64,000 bases of DNA, from contig NC_135774.1 of assembly GCF_028453695.1 (NCBI RefSeq), forward strand, positions 5,456,001 to 5,520,000, given 5' to 3'. Below the pieces are notes generated by a model. The model was given only the letters and a program-made list of their open reading frames with translations. It was not told the DNA's origin and did not search any database. A program made the position numbers and the translations under genes. Positions 1-13,689 of the stretch are shown here, one piece after another. The number at the start of each line of letters is the position of its first letter. The stretch's first letter is position 1. This DNA is from Augochlora pura (lineage: Eukaryota > Arthropoda > Insecta > Hymenoptera > Halictidae).

Positions 1-3000
1 CCATCGGAGCTTTTCCGACGACACGGATCGTCGAAGGTCTCTCGTACGTACCACGCTCTTCGTTCGCTTTCCATCCATTTCTTTTCGCTTTTCGACACCC
101 GAACTCTGTCAATTTTATCATTACGTAACGACCATTGTTTATTCAGAGTTCAAGCTTTTCAGTCCTGCTGGAATATTTCAACGCAATTTGCAAACCTCGT
201 TTAACCCATTGGAGCATTTCCATCGTGTATTGGTGTCACGCTGCCGATCGATATTTTACTGAAACGAAATTTTTCATCTGAAATCATCACTACGGGTGTA
301 AATGCAAATGATTAACGCTTTCATGACAGCGCCGACAATTGATCCTTCGACGTTCGTGCACCGTTGAAATTTCAACAAGAAATTATAATGCCGACTAACG
401 TAGAAATTTCTCGAATAATTTAACTTAAAACGGGGAGATCTCCCTATTCCGTTGGCAAAGTGTTCATAACTTTTTTCGCTCTCATAGACAATCGTTAGGT
501 TAATTGTTTTAAAAGTTTGCAACTGCGGTTTGCAGCAAGTTCGAATTCTGCTTGAATTTATTTTTTCGATTCAAATATCGCAACGGTTCGCATTGTTTCT
601 CGTTGTTTATCTCGGCCAACTCGTCCTACACGCAGAACGCAGATTAGAAAAATTTATGGAAACGACGGTGCAGTTAACGGCACGCTGTAAAGCGTAGTTA
701 TTTTCCCGGTAAAGGCGCGGTACACGACAAGAACGCGACGTAAAACCAAGATGGACGACTATTACTTTTGACACTATGTTCAGCTTATTCGCGGAATAAA
801 CTTACTTTTTAGGTACGGTTCTTCTCGTTACAGTTTCCAAGAGCTATCTTTGCCCTTCTTCTCTCTGTAAAGATAACAACTGTATTTATTTTATATCGCT
901 TACTAAACGTGAAATGTTTGCAGGCGTCTACCAAAGTCGTATAAATATCTCTCTGTACAAAAATATTAATATTAATATTAATCCAATAAATGCGTATTTT
1001 ATGCTTTGTGAAACAACCGAAGCTACGAAATTAATTACATTCTTTTTATGTTTTCCGACTGTGAACTGTTCACGAGCTGTTTATCACCAAAAATTTGAAC
1101 AAACGGAGTTTGGACAACTGGAGTTCCACTGTGCCAATTAAGCAATTCGAACGGCTGCGAGGAGAAACTTTCTATTCGCATAGAGCTCTGCAGCTTAACT
1201 TTCAAATTGAACATCTTTTTCTCCTCTTACTTAAATCCAGAAAACCGAGAAAGATTGCTTAAACTCTAGCTCGCTAAAAAAAACCATGGTATACGAGGTA
1301 CGTATCGTAGTATACTTGTTAAAAATCTTAAATTAACAAGACTCTCAATTATCGCGCGTTCTCATTATATCCTCTGTATGTTTCCGGACAGCTTTGGCCA
1401 GCGAATGGGGCGCGCGTGCGACGCTGGAAGACAAGACGCGTCGTTTAAGGCGTGTAAATCCGCAAACGCGGATACGAGCACGCGGGGAGAAGAAAGCATT
1501 GGGAAACGGGCGCGGAGATCGGGCAAAGTAAATTAAATGGTTACGTTCCCGGTTCAAAGAGAAGGCGAGAGCCGTGGAAGTTGGATACATTAGTGAATTA
1601 GTTACGTTAGCGGTTTGGGATTTAGTTCTCTAATCAAGAGAACGAAGAGTGAAGGCTGCGGCAATTGATGTAAAAGTAGAACTTCCCGGGGACCAATTAC
1701 GTGGCCGTGGCGGAGCTAGAAGTTCTCTGTCGTAATCAACGAGGGGATTATGGCCGCGCGTTAAGTATATTACGCCTGGAATAATTTTCTGTTTGAACGA
1801 AAGAACCCGACAGCTGGCAATTAATCACAGAAACGCGTAGAAAGCGTTTGCGAACCTGCCACGAATAAATCCCGAGGGCTTTCCGCGAGGCCGGAGATCC
1901 AACGGACGCTTTCCCTGCTTAAACCATTTACAAAATAAGACGTGGAATTACCGACAATGCCATAAACGAGCAGTTTGTTTTCTAAGATGGCTATAGAACG
2001 TGACAAAAAATTCATTGGCAAATGTACTACCATTAAGCTCGACTAAATTCTATAATCTCTCAATCGAGCTCTTTCAGACTTTCACATTTGTTAACGTGAC
2101 GCGTGTATGCTTGAAATTCTGCAACGCGTTCGTTATAAATTTACCGTAAACTGTAAAATTACATTTAGTCATTCTACTGTTTTTCGGCAGCCGTGTGCAT
2201 ACATTTCTGCTTTCTAAACGGAAGAGGAGGAAAAGGCGAGGCGGCTAAACGGCAATAAGGCCGTCGATAAATTAGAATTTACAGACGATGAGTTTATTCA
2301 CGTTTAATATGATGCTCGTAGTACATTTTTACGTAAGAAGTATAATCAATAGGCTGTTAACAAACTCGTTACGACGTGAACGTGGTGTCGTGGTACAGAC
2401 AGTATTTACAACAACGTGTTCGAATACGCTCGGTGCGTCGTTAATGTGTATATATTCAGCGTTTGTACGTTTACGGTTCGATTTCGTCGGTGTACGTCGA
2501 CGGGGTAAATACTTGAGTCGAGAGTAAAAAATGTCGGAAAGAGTTCAGAGGTCGGACCGGGCCCGAGATCGCCGGAAACGGGAGCCAGGTCCGAGAACGT
2601 TCCGAATATCGAGGCTAATTGCATCCCACTGATCTACCTGCGCCCGGAAATCGATCATTCTGCCGGAGCACCTGTGCACCTGCGACATTCGAGCCTGTTT
2701 ACGCCGTAAGAGGAGGAAGACGGAAATTAATACTGTTCGGTTGCTGGCGTTCGCGACTGCAAAATCGACTTTCCGTTAATAATTCTGTTAACTCGAAATC
2801 TGTCTGAATCCATCGAACGCGGAGCGATGCAACGAGAGAAATAATCTTCGTTTGCAATATTTAATCTTTGTCAGAATTGTATTCATTATTTTGATATATT
2901 CAGCGAGCTTCCAAGTACGTTTACCAATTTTTACAAGTAAAAAGAATAATTACACATTACGTAATTGTAAGTAGAAAAATTCTGTTCTTTTCATCTCCGT

Positions 3001-4037
3001 TAGAATTGTATTCATTATTTTGAAACATTCGGAGAGCTTCCAAGTACGTTTACGAATTTTTACAAAGAAAAAGAGTAATTACATACAACGTAATTGTAAT
3101 TAGAAAAATTCTGTATTCAAAATAACATTTAAATGAAAGATAAAACGCGGAAAGGTAGTCGCATTCGACTTAAATAAACGCAGCAGCGTCGAATGACTAG
3201 TTTTTAATATTCTCTGTTGAATAATTAAGAATGAAAGTCGTTAAAACATTGACAGTTTTTCAAGTTACCGCGCGATAAAGGTATCGCAATTTCTGAATCG
3301 ATATTTTAACCGCAGTATCGCTCTGAAATTAAGAGCAAGCGTTGCGCTACGTGCCCCGTAAAAGTTACCATCGAGACAAGCAGCGGCGTTCGTATTCGCT
3401 CGAGACTACAGTTTTGTGAATTTTCGTCTCGGGAGTGCGAAACTTTTCCGCATTGTGCTCTCTGGAACAGCTACCGGAAGTTGAACTTTAAAGTTCCCAC
3501 CTTATTTCCCTAGATTCGAGGCTTCCTTTTTGGTAAACGGAACGTTAGGTCGGGTCGTCCCTTCGTTGGCGAGTACGATTATGGAACACGTTGATTCAAA
3601 GAATGAATTCAGTCACGTGCCGCGCAGATAGATCGGTGAAATTCGAACACTGAGTGGATTCCTTGATGCGCGAGGAAACAAAATTTTTATATAGAAAGTC
3701 ACTTGTCCTATCTACACCCGATGAAGCGCCGATACAATCGTCGAAACGGAAACACTTCACAGACATGTTATTTTACAGTACGGAAATCGTGAAACACGCG
3801 TGGCTAGGTGTACGAATATCTTCGCTTAGATGCATTCCCCGTGGCAGAGACGCGATCGCCTAATGATGGTACGATTATTTACACTAAATCGGAACAGACG
3901 GTGACATTTGTACAGCCTCCTTCCCTCGATTCGTGTAATATCGGATACTTTCTGCAGAAATTAAAAACGTGCTCGATGATTTCGATTCACCTCGAGTTTG
4001 GCGTCACTTTTGTTCGCACGACGCCCATATGTATATA
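1..4037. other. Region downstream of the receptor gene; no gene seen
   Basis: No protein family is recognisable on either strand, and the ORFs here are short and of chance type. It contains the 129-bp tandem duplication at 2873-3118. The rest looks like unique intergenic DNA with mixed AT-rich and GC-richer patches. Confidence 0.6.
2873..3118. repeat. 129-bp tandem duplication
   Basis: The block beginning agaattgtattcattatttt at 2873 recurs at 3002 after 129 bases. Both copies carry gagcttccaagtacgttta and end near aattagaaaaattctg. The two copies differ by scattered substitutions, so the duplication is not recent. Confidence 0.85.
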
Positions 4038-4043
4038 TTTAAT
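4038..4043 (-). terminator. Possible polyadenylation signal
   Basis: ATTAAA on the transcript strand lies about 660 nt after the stop codon. I saw no AATAAA on this strand between it and the stop. It is weak evidence, given only as the nearest candidate end of the 3' UTR. Confidence 0.2.
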
Positions 4044-4638
4044 GCACGGCAGACAACGACGTTATTGAACTCGTTAACGAATGTAACGTTCGTAGGAATA
4101 AATCGCATAGCTTTTATGAATACTCGATCGAACTAGGTGACTAGCATGCTTCTTTGTTCGTCAATAATTTACAAATTAAAGATCGCAAGAATCCATCCTA
4201 TTTGCGATAAGAACACTCGAATGCGAGCAAAGTAGCCAGCAGATAGAGCCAGATTTCGCGTCGAAAAAGTGGGGCGACACGGATCCTTATTCTATTAGGA
4301 CAGCAAGGCCCATTCCGCTTCTGGTTAATCCGCTGGCTACCATGATCGACTCGACGAAGAAGGCCAGGTCGTGTTTCCTTCTTCTCGTAGATCCTATCGC
4401 GCCGTTGTCTGCCGCGCGCGTGGTACAATAAATCCCCGACGATCGACCGGTGTAAATCCTGGAAGCTACTGCGTACAGGGCCGCGAAAAAGTGGCGGATA
4501 AACCGTGTTACAACGAAAAAGCGAGAGTGTTGCTTGTCTAGGCTGGATTCGCGCCTCGTTGCTTCTTCGATCGGTGATCGATCGCGTCTTTTAGTCCGTT
4601 GAAACGGGGTTCGCATTATCCGTCGCGCCGCTCTTCCG

Positions 4639-4700
4639 TCTGCCTCGACCGCCTCGGTCGCCTCAGTCGCCTCGACCATCTCGATCGCCTCGATCGCCTC
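4639..4700 (-). repeat. Nine-base minisatellite just after the stop codon
   Basis: On the transcript strand, units close to GAGGCGAYC (GAGGCGACC, GAGGCGATC and similar) repeat about seven times, starting a few bases after the TGA of the receptor. This is in the 3' UTR. One frame reads as a Glu-Ala-Thr repeat ORF, but that frame has no link to an upstream exon. Confidence 0.75.
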
Positions 4701-4704
4701 GGGC

Positions 4705-4902
4705 TCAGGTTAGCGGCGCTTTTCCGACGAAGTGCCTGTACTTGTTGCACGCCGGCGGGTATTTGCCCTCCTCGGAGACGATCGACAGATTGGACTGCTC
4801 CCTCTCGCGACGGCACAGCGGCTTTTTCACCGGCTTTTTCGTACCGTTGCCGCAGTCCAGGGCGTAGCGCAGCTCGCTCGCCATCTCCGAGCACACGGAC
4901 TT
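4705..4902 (-). CDS. Glutamate receptor last coding exon: cytoplasmic tail and stop
   Basis: This exon holds 65 codons plus TGA (4705-4707), residues 653-717. It starts KSVCSEMASELRYALDCGNG and ends KYRHFVGKAPLT. SVCSEMxxELRxAL is the conserved membrane-proximal part of insect kainate tails, followed by a basic stretch TKKPVKKPLCRRERE. No C-terminal PDZ ligand is evident. The acceptor is ttctttccag|AAG. The exon lies 5.5 kb downstream of M4. Confidence 0.93.
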   Translation of the reverse strand, partial: KSVCSEMASELRYALDCGNGTKKPVKKPLCRREREQSNLSIVSEEGKYPPACNKYRHFVGKAPLT

Positions 4903-7900
4903 CTGGAAAGAACGACGATACCTACGCTCCAGACGTCTCTCAATGCCGACCACAACATCAACCGTATACTATGCTGGCTCAAGAGAGTATGGCACGCTCG
5001 TATCCTTCGCGATCGCTTCGGGCCATCTCCCGTTTGCAATCGATGCATCGGCAACCCTTCGCCAACGATATTCACGCGCCAGTGCAGCTGGATTACCGAC
5101 CGTCGATTGTCCATGACATTAGGATGACTCGATCGTTTAACATACGAATGTAGCATATTTATGTCATCTTCCGGTCGCAGAGATTCATTTCTTTGTATCG
5201 TCAACAAACGAAACCATTACAATTGAAAAATTCTTCCGAAATTTTGAAGCTTTATCGCTATCAGAAATGGCCATAAATACCAGTTTGATATTTTTAATAC
5301 CTTTCTATCGCCTCTTAGGATCTTATCTATCCCTGCACTGTGCTTTAGAAATAAAAAAATAAGAATAATAATAATTATAACCCTTTCTACATCTGCATAA
5401 ATAACAATTGTGGCACCGTTGAATGTACTTTATTGCTAGCGCTTCAACGTCGTCGCATTATTTTCAGCGAAAAAGTTATCATCATTTCGACGACAGCGTA
5501 AATAGCTAAAAACTGTATGTTATATAATATGCTACACTCGGTACGAAATTATTAGCGGTAAGCGAAAGGTGTCCACACTCTTTCGAGCCAGTGTGGGTCA
5601 GCCAAATGCGATGACGCGTGCCAGCATGCCCGTGGGGCACTCGCCCTTGCAGCCCTCGGCTCGACGAGATCGCGATATCAAGTTTATCGAGGTTATAACT
5701 TTTTACGAGCGCGGAACGCGCAGGCCGGATCTGGGAACGACAGTGGAAACGCGGAAATCTCGCGCCCTCGCGCAATCTCGCGCGGAAACGCTTGCCACGA
5801 CCTGGAGGACCGGCCGAATTGACAAAAGGAGGCCGTCTACGACTGTTCGCTCAAGTTCCCGGGGAACCGTCCGAATATCACGAGCCTCGATCATGCGAAT
5901 TTCCGTAGGAATTCCCCAGTTCTTTCGTTACGGTGATACGCGTCATTACACGAAGCTGACTTCTTTATTCTAGGAAATTGCTGTAAACGTGCACTGCTTG
6001 CAAGAAAGTTCCGCAGAATATTCGGGGATGCTCGGGGTGGTAAGCAGCTCGAGTTGCTACAGGTCGTGCTTTCTTATTTCTGCCGGGGAAAAGGAGGAAT
6101 GGGATTATTGCAGTTCTACCGATAAGCAACGAACGGTCCAGTTGACGCGAAGGCAAAGTAGTTTTGCAAGGTGTTTGCTGAAAGAAAAGATATTGTCTGA
6201 AAAACTGTTTCCTCCGTTTACAATTTTTGCGTCGTATAACGATGAAAATAGAAGAGGAAATACGAGATTTCTTAGAACGTTCGATCCTTTGTACTCGGAG
6301 AACTTTTATCGACAATTTCAACGTATGTATTTATTCGTCAAGTTTCAAATGGATTATGAAATTGTATAACGTTAAAAATCATTACTAGACCCAAAGAAAA
6401 TATTGCGTCACTTTATACTTTGTTATACGTGGAATCTCACTCTGCAATTTTGGAAAATTGTAGTTTAGTATATACAGATGAATTATAATCTATTTTCATC
6501 GTTTCGAAGAAGCAGGGTTTACCAAACTAAGCAAACTGCTCGTACAGGACGAACTTCGCTTAGAAATTCATGCTCGATAATTAATTTCATTCCGGTGCTG
6601 TGACACAACAAGCAGAAGAAACAAAGTGGAAAAGTTGCTCACCTCCTGTGTATCCGTGGCGAGAGAGAAGGAGAGGCAAGAAACATTGCGACACAACTAA
6701 CAATGTCATACTAAACTGTCACACATCGTGCGCGTGTCCTTTCGTATCGTATGCGATCCACTTAAATTCTACGTTTCGCGACTCGATCGTTATTAATTAC
6801 CGTATTGACAGCGTATCGATCGGCCCTCGCTCGATTCTACAATAAAATCCAATCGCTTAAACTCGAAACGTCTTAATACAATCAATTTAATGACACAATA
6901 TCCGAACGAAACGTTTATCAAAAATTATTTCCTCTGGAGTGTCTGTCTTGTTTTAAAAACAATCGACCAACGAGTTCGACAGTTCGCTGTTACGAATAAT
7001 AATTTATTTAGTGGCAGTTTATCGATATAGGAAACGAGTTAGCTGTCTAAATAAAGTGAAAAGAAAACCGAAGAAAATGAAGGAGATGCGCATGGACACC
7101 AAAGCGAGTGCGTACTCGAACGAGTCGAAAGAAAATTAATTAACGTTCTTACGGCAGTGGCGGAGTTGCAAGTTGAAGAAAAATGAAAGAGGTCGAGAAG
7201 ATAATCCGGTAGAGAAACCGCCGCCATTACGGTAATTCGTTGGACGCGAGTTTAAAGACGGAGACAAGTCCGACAAGTCTCTTCGCGCTCGACTAAGGTG
7301 GGCTGAATTATTCTCCGACGAGACAATATGGCCACGCGAGACTACACAATATGTACATATACGGTAAAACGTTAGCAACCTCACGCTATACATTAATTAT
7401 CTATTCGGTATAAAATCGTGATTGTTCGTAAATATTCTCGTTAATCTGCAGCACTTGATTCAGTCGCGGTACGCGGCGCGGGGAGAGCACGCCGCGCGTC
7501 TCTTTGGTTTTTACATAAAGCAAATTCACCCGGGAGACTGTTGCTTCTCGCTGCGAGGCTTGAAGTCGTCGTCAATTAATCTAAGAGTTTTGATATGAGC
7601 AAATGGCAAACGCGTTGACCTTTCCAATTTTGGCGTGGCGTTCCGATCGGCGGCGAACCTCCGAGGGCAAATGAAATTTTCGTTTCGCGACTATATTGTA
7701 GAACTCGAAAGATCGTTTGCGCTGACTCTGGGCCTTCGCCCCGTTTCATTGTCAGCCAGCCGTGTGATCAACCATCGTGCTAGATTGTCTGCTGGGTTTT
7801 TTTTTTTCTCGACGACGAGGAGAAAAACTGGAAAGGTCGAGGATCGTTGCTCCTTCGTTTGTTTGTTTGTTTTTTTTTTCGTTTTGATTATACGTTTCTC

Positions 7901-10427
7901 AACTTTCTACACGCTCGTTCGACGCGTGCGTCTGTCAGTGTTTCGCACAGTTCTCGATCACTCATGGCGGAGTTCCTCCTTAGGTCCATCGGGTCAGACA
8001 CGGGTTTCTCGGGCTTAGGAATCTGTGAGGCTTTTTGTTTGTTCGCTTTTGAACGGGACCGTTTATATCGTCCGCTAGTGTAGATCTGTAAAAGCTTCGC
8101 AGATCGGTTTCCCCGAGGATTTCTGCTTCTAGAACAGAACGTCAAAGTGTTCGGGTGAGATTGCGGCCAGGTGAGTCAGGATCGATGAATCGGTTCGGCG
8201 CGACGGATCACCGGACACGCGAAATGGAAACTCGAAGAACCGGCGGTCATTCTCTAATGAAATTTTTAAGGAGCAGATAAGCTTAGCAGTCACAAAAGGG
8301 CAGGAAATTATGGCCGGGAAACGACAAACACGCTGCACGATTTCTCTCGAGTCGAAGGACAAAGGATCTCCGGGGCTGGAGTACTGCGAAACGGTGGCAA
8401 CTCGTTTTAATATTCCTCTTTGCCGGTCGAGGAATTAACGGCGTGTTCTGGATGCAATGAAAATTGTAATAAGCTCGATGTAAACCGATTCGCCTGGAAT
8501 AAGACAATCGCGGAACGACGACAAAGTTTCGTCCGCGCGATGCTTTCTTTCTTCAACGGGGAACGCGTTATTTCCCCGAGATTTCCGCGTTTAATGCAGT
8601 GCTTCCGCCGATCCAACGTTATCGCAACTGCAACTTTTCAATTGCACCAGACTGTTTTTAGTGGAACGTTGAACCAGTGATTAATTGGGGAAAAAACTTT
8701 GCGAAACGGTTCCGACATCGAACATAATTTTACGACGAGTCTTTTCCGATACGTGTTCGTCGATGAATATTGAGATCAGAAATTACAATGGAGAGCGTTG
8801 TTATTATTACACATTCATCGCGCTGAAATTGAGAAAAGCCTAGACTGCGAATTTTACGCATTTAAACTCGGTCGATTTATTTAAAACTACTGGAAGAAGA
8901 AACACAGCCTTTATTCAACTAGTTTTATACCACTGTGCAGATCATTTTTACTTGGCATAAAGCTCCGCAGTCTAGTTATAATAATATGTAACATTATGAC
9001 AATATAAAATTAGTACTTGGTTCCTTACATAATTTATTCAAACTTTAGGACAATAATGTAAAAAGTTCTTGTTAAAGATAAGGCAATTTTAATTCGTATA
9101 ATATATTCCTTTCGAAGAAGAAAACAGTGTCTTTTGTTACCCCGATATCGAAAAAGTTCTGAACGCAATTATTAAAAATTACCCTAAGAAAGTACTATTC
9201 GACATGGCAAGTGCATTGCGAATTCAATTAACTTTGAGCGGCGTATAAAGACGGAATATCGAGTTTCCGAGTGGTGGGAGATGGGTTATGCGACAATTAC
9301 GTCCCGCCCTCCGTGAAGCAACAACGATTAACAGTTTCAGAACCGGGGGTAGTATCGTGGCCACTCTGTTGTGGTCTGAAGTATCGCGGTCCGAGGGGGA
9401 ACAGCGATATATACCGACGTTTGTTGGCTTGTGGGATTGTTTGCTCTCGAGTACGCGGGGTCGCAAAGCTGCATATCCGTATTTGTGGACGAGCCCTTCT
9501 CAAATACTTGCCTATTTGCTTACCGCTTGAATCTACGCAAACGGGAGCTCGAATACATATCGTAGACACGCGATCCCCACCGCGCGCGTCTTAATTTCAC
9601 CCCCACAAAGGGTGCTGCCCTTACGCAACATCGATTTTTTCCATTTAAACGTCGCGTCGTGGAAACGTCGTTTCCTTTCCTATTACATGGAGGCCCAGTG
9701 TATCTTTATTTAAAGATATAAACTTACGCATTTGAAAAGCTTTTGTCATAGTGTTTATCGAATTCCTCTATAGCTTAACTACAATTTTCCTTTAAATATT
9801 CAATGAAGGATTAAATTAAAAAAAGAAATAGCAAAGAGAAATGTGTGCAAACGCGAAAACGCTTCGGACATGAGGTCACAAATAATTATAAAATTAAGGA
9901 ATTATAGTAGATCAGTCGAATTAATTGTAGTAGATCAGTCTATGACTTCGAGCAGTCGTTATAAAAATAAAAGATTCAGCAAGAGAATTATCACAAGTAA
10001 TTTAATTTCTATAGAGTATCTAAATATAAAGTCTCAGTCTGAGTAAGTGACAAAATCGCGGTTTACGTAAATTCCAAATCCAATCACCGACGCGAAAATA
10101 GTTGATCCCTTATTGATGGAAAGAAAGCCCGACATTAACGACGCTGCCCACCGATTATAATGCCACGGTTCTGGAGAATGTTTGGTGGAATATTTGAGAA
10201 AGGTTCGTCGCGTGATTCATCGATCTGGACGGTAAGAACGATCAAACCCGAGTGGTTCTGTACTTGCGCCGTGACCATTAAAGAGGAACTCCACCATCGT
10301 GCGAACATCAACTGATATATTCGCGCGGTATGTCGGGGTAGATCGCGTCGGGATCGAGGTGCGTGTTGGACGACGTTACTTCGGCCGCGATCACGCCCTC
10401 TTCGACCTGCTATCTGACCTCACTCAC
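4903..10427 (-). other. Intron between M4 and tail exons
   Basis: A 5.5-kb intron with GT-AG borders. I see no alternative M4 or tail exon and no recognisable mobile element. Open frames within it have no family resemblance. Confidence 0.7.
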
Positions 10428-10583
10428 CCGTTCCTCAATGGCGACCTTCCGGCTTTTCCAAACGAACTCGCACACCGCTATCACGCATGCGATGCCCATC
10501 CCGCCCATCAGAACCACGAACACGCCGCCGACGTTGGCGAGCCCCAGCTCGTTCGCCGTCGAGCTGCTCTTCGAGGTGTCATC
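10428..10583 (-). CDS. Glutamate receptor exon: transmembrane segment M4
   Basis: This exon holds 52 codons, residues 601-652, starting DDTSKSSSTANELGLANVGG and ending KSRKVAIEER. M4 spans about residues 619-642 (GGVFVVLMGGMGIACVIAVC and following). ELGLxNVGGVFxVL is the conserved pre-M4/M4 signature. The acceptor is tctgatcag|GAT and the donor is CGG|gtgagt, phase 0. Confidence 0.96.
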
Positions 10584-12325
10584 CTGATCAGAAACAAACA
10601 ACTCGAATCGTCAACGCGCAGAAGGGAAAAACTTACAATTAACCAACGGAACCAGTCACCGTGTGCCTTCAGTTCATTTTCAACTGTCCCTTTTCCCTGA
10701 CTTGTCGTTCAGGCCATTTGATTTTTGATTAAATATTGACATGTTATGACACAATATTTCATTACATCATCAATCCATAAACAGTTATCTTGTTTAGAGT
10801 AGTTATCGCATCGTGTACCACTTGTACTACACGTGGCGCTGCGATCAATTCGATTGCAAAAGTCAGTCAGTTCGAAACTTTTCGACTAGTAAAAACCTGT
10901 TACATTCGAAGTTGTTAAATAAAAGGCGAGACAAATTCCCATTAAATATATAACGCACACATAGATTTATATTATCATTTTCTGGTGAGATAAGCGATGT
11001 AAAGCGAGGACAGCTAGGTAACGTTGCATTTTTTGCTATAAATAAAATATGAAAAAATTTGGCTTTGAAGTAGTAAAACAAAAAACTATGAAAGTAATGA
11101 AGTTTTGCAGCGATTTTTCCAAAAAACCGTTTTTATGCTTCCTTCGTTTTACGAAAATCAACCATTACAAGTAATTATTAATTATTGTATATATAAAAAT
11201 TAAACAAACTTATGCGCTTTGTTCTATACTTCATTTCATATAAGACCTCAATCCTTTGGTAGAAATATATTTTATTTAATAGATATGTTTGCGTGTTAAG
11301 TGAGGAAGAAACGAGAATTATATTATTATATTAATTTTGTTAGATAAAGTCGATTATTTATTTGTTAAAATAAAGCGTATAAGACACGGAAGTACTAACG
11401 AATCGGAAACTACTGAACGAATCGAGATCAATAAAATAAGTATGAAATTTTATCAAAGCAGTTATACCTGATAAAAATTTCTTAACAACTTATTATAACA
11501 TTGTGAAATAAAAATATATTGATTGTTAAATCTGGAATGATGAATATGTAATTATCGACGGTTAATTAGGAGGAATTGTGAGGGATGTGGGGATGTGTAA
11601 CGCGCGGATTGCGAGCGACACGAACAACGGGTAGTTGTTAAGAGATTCTATTGTTCAGTTCCACGAAACACGATGGGAAGAGTAAAATATTGTCAAAGAG
11701 AATGCCTCTCGAATTATTACGTGTCAAAGTATATTGAATATTAAATTGTTATCGAACACAGTTATCGAGACTGTATCGAAGTAAATACTGTCATCTATTA
11801 TTCGCATTTCAGCTAAAATTTAAATATACCACACTGTTAAACAATATTACAACGATCAAAGACGTTAAAATTGAGATGCCATTATACGATAACATCGATG
11901 AGAAAGTTAAAGAACAATTTTTAAATCGAACAAATCGCCGTAACTTGAACAAGGGTTGGAAGCGTCGTGCATCGGTATCACGCATCTGAGCTCACGTTTA
12001 TGCCCTAAATAAATAACTTTGATTTTACGGGGTTTTCGAGAGCGCCACGTGGTCGATAAAATTGTTGAGAAACTGAATTCTCTGGGAGTCGCAGGAATTC
12101 ATCCCGGAAATAAAAGCTGCGAAATAGTAGTGGCCATGACTTCACGAATTTATGAAACTGTCTCCCCGCAGCGACGCTCTCAACCCACTCGCTTCCTCCG
12201 CTACCTGTCCTGGCCAGAGCGAAATGCACCAGTGGAGGATAAAAATTTCGGAAGGTGTTATCGAGTAGACTCGCGTCGGGACCGCTGCCCAAGGAGAATA
12301 AGAGAGGCCGTATTTGCATGCTCAC
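10584..12325 (-). other. Intron between S2-end and M4 exons
   Basis: A 1.7-kb AT-rich intron, GT-AG. Much of it (about 10688-11305) is the left member of the dispersed repeat pair. Nothing else is recognised. Confidence 0.7.
10688..11305 (+). repeat. Dispersed repeat, left copy
   Basis: It shares order and orientation with 38412-39050. Both contain acaatatttcattacatcat, gtggcgctgcgatca, gtcagtcagttcgaaac, and further on attacaagtaattattaatt. The two copies differ by small indels and many substitutions. No coding capacity is seen, so this is a non-autonomous element or SINE-like repeat. Confidence 0.8.
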
Positions 12326-12441
12326 CCTGCAAGATCCTCCGCCGCGTTTCTCCTTCCACCAGCGCGTCTTCAGCAAGTGCAGCTTTCCCTCTTCTTGTAG
12401 TTTCAGGATCGCTCCGCTTATGGCCGTCCTGTACGGTGAAT
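12326..12441 (-). CDS. Glutamate receptor exon: end of S2
   Basis: This exon holds two bases and 38 codons, residues 563-600, starting (N)SPYRTAISGAILKLQEEG and ending KEKRGGGSCR. The pattern SPYRxAISxAILKLQExGxL followed by KxRWWKEK closes the ligand-binding core before M4. It corresponds in position to the vertebrate AMPA flip/flop exon, but I see only one copy here. The acceptor is gggacttcag|AT and the donor is AGG|gtgagc, phase 0. Confidence 0.96.
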
Positions 12442-13689
12442 CTGAAGTCCCAAGGTCGCATTGAGAAAGTCTTATCGCCTCCCCGGCCGGCTTCTATCTT
12501 CTCCGAAAGTTCCAGAAGCTGTCAACGCGGTTATCGCTTCCGAACGTGCCGAGTTGACAGCCGCAGATCTTTCGGACGTTCCCGCCGATAATAGTCCTCG
12601 CAACGAGTAGATTTCTGCGACTGTTATCGTTTACGTTCCAGAGACACAGACGGTCAAATCTTGGCAAGCGCTCGAGAACTTTTGGTCGTCGTTAGGCACA
12701 TTGTGAAACCAGTCGCGTTGTTTCGGTGCTAACAATTGTTCGTGTCCTTAAATCTCGGCGTTGTTCGTAGATCACCGAAACAGGGCGCCAGAGATTACGC
12801 GAGCGGGAGAGGAAAACTATGGCCCACGGCACCGCTTTTCCGAATGTTTACAGACGCAATATTTTTACAGCGGGCACCAGTGATTCGCTTTTCAACGAGA
12901 CACGGAATATTTAGGGAGCGGCTCCCGAAACAAAGCGCCAAGCTTGCGATCAGTTAAATTTTCCGTTGGAGTCGTACAGGAGCCGGAGCTTCCCTAATTT
13001 CCCTATAAATCCGTACAACGAATGTGAAAAATTATCTTTGCGATTCGACGCCGTTTGCTCGGAACCATAAATCAGGGATATACATGTCGATCGGCTGGAA
13101 TAGCCGTCTCTATCGGTCCCGTATAATCGGCTAACGGTGCATCTAGGTGACGAGTTTGTACTACCGACTGTACAGGAGTTGCCAAAAATACGGGACGAAA
13201 CGTGCACATTATTCGTCGAGATTAAAATGTTTGTAAGTTAACGAGACACTAACACTTGATTAGTTAGAGGGTGAGTATGCTCACTTGTAATTGACAGATA
13301 TGATGGTATTATCTGGTGCTATTAAAAATATACTATTACATATATTATGAAATATTATATTATATTAAAAATACCATAAATAAATCTATATGTCTTTTAC
13401 GTGTACAACAGAACAAGGGTGCGATTTTACACGTAAAAATAAATCAAAAAGAAATAATGTCTTTCCTTGAAAAAATGGGTGATGAAATAACAATTTTGGC
13501 GCTTATATAAAGTTTCGAAATATGACTGCAAAAGATTAATTTGTTGGAAAAGGCAATTTATAGTGTAGCCTCTGATAAAATAAGAGGCAGGTTATTGTGC
13601 GCGTTTCGGCGGTGCCATATTTTTGGTGCAGCCTGTACGCGTGCATACAATGTACATGGACGTGCGCTGGGATATTTCGTAGCACTTAC
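12442..13689 (-). other. Intron between S2 exons
   Basis: A 1.25-kb intron, GT-AG, with a strongly AT-rich stretch around 13300-13400. No second copy of the 116-nt exon (the flip/flop position) is visible. Confidence 0.7.

Noticed and set aside
4287..4679. 130-codon minus-strand ORF beginning MVEATEATEAVEA
   Set aside because: It reads the 3'-UTR minisatellite in a frame different from the receptor and has no recognisable domain.
12326..12441. Flip/flop-type alternative exon
   Set aside because: The position matches the AMPA flip/flop exon, but only a single copy is present in the adjoining introns.
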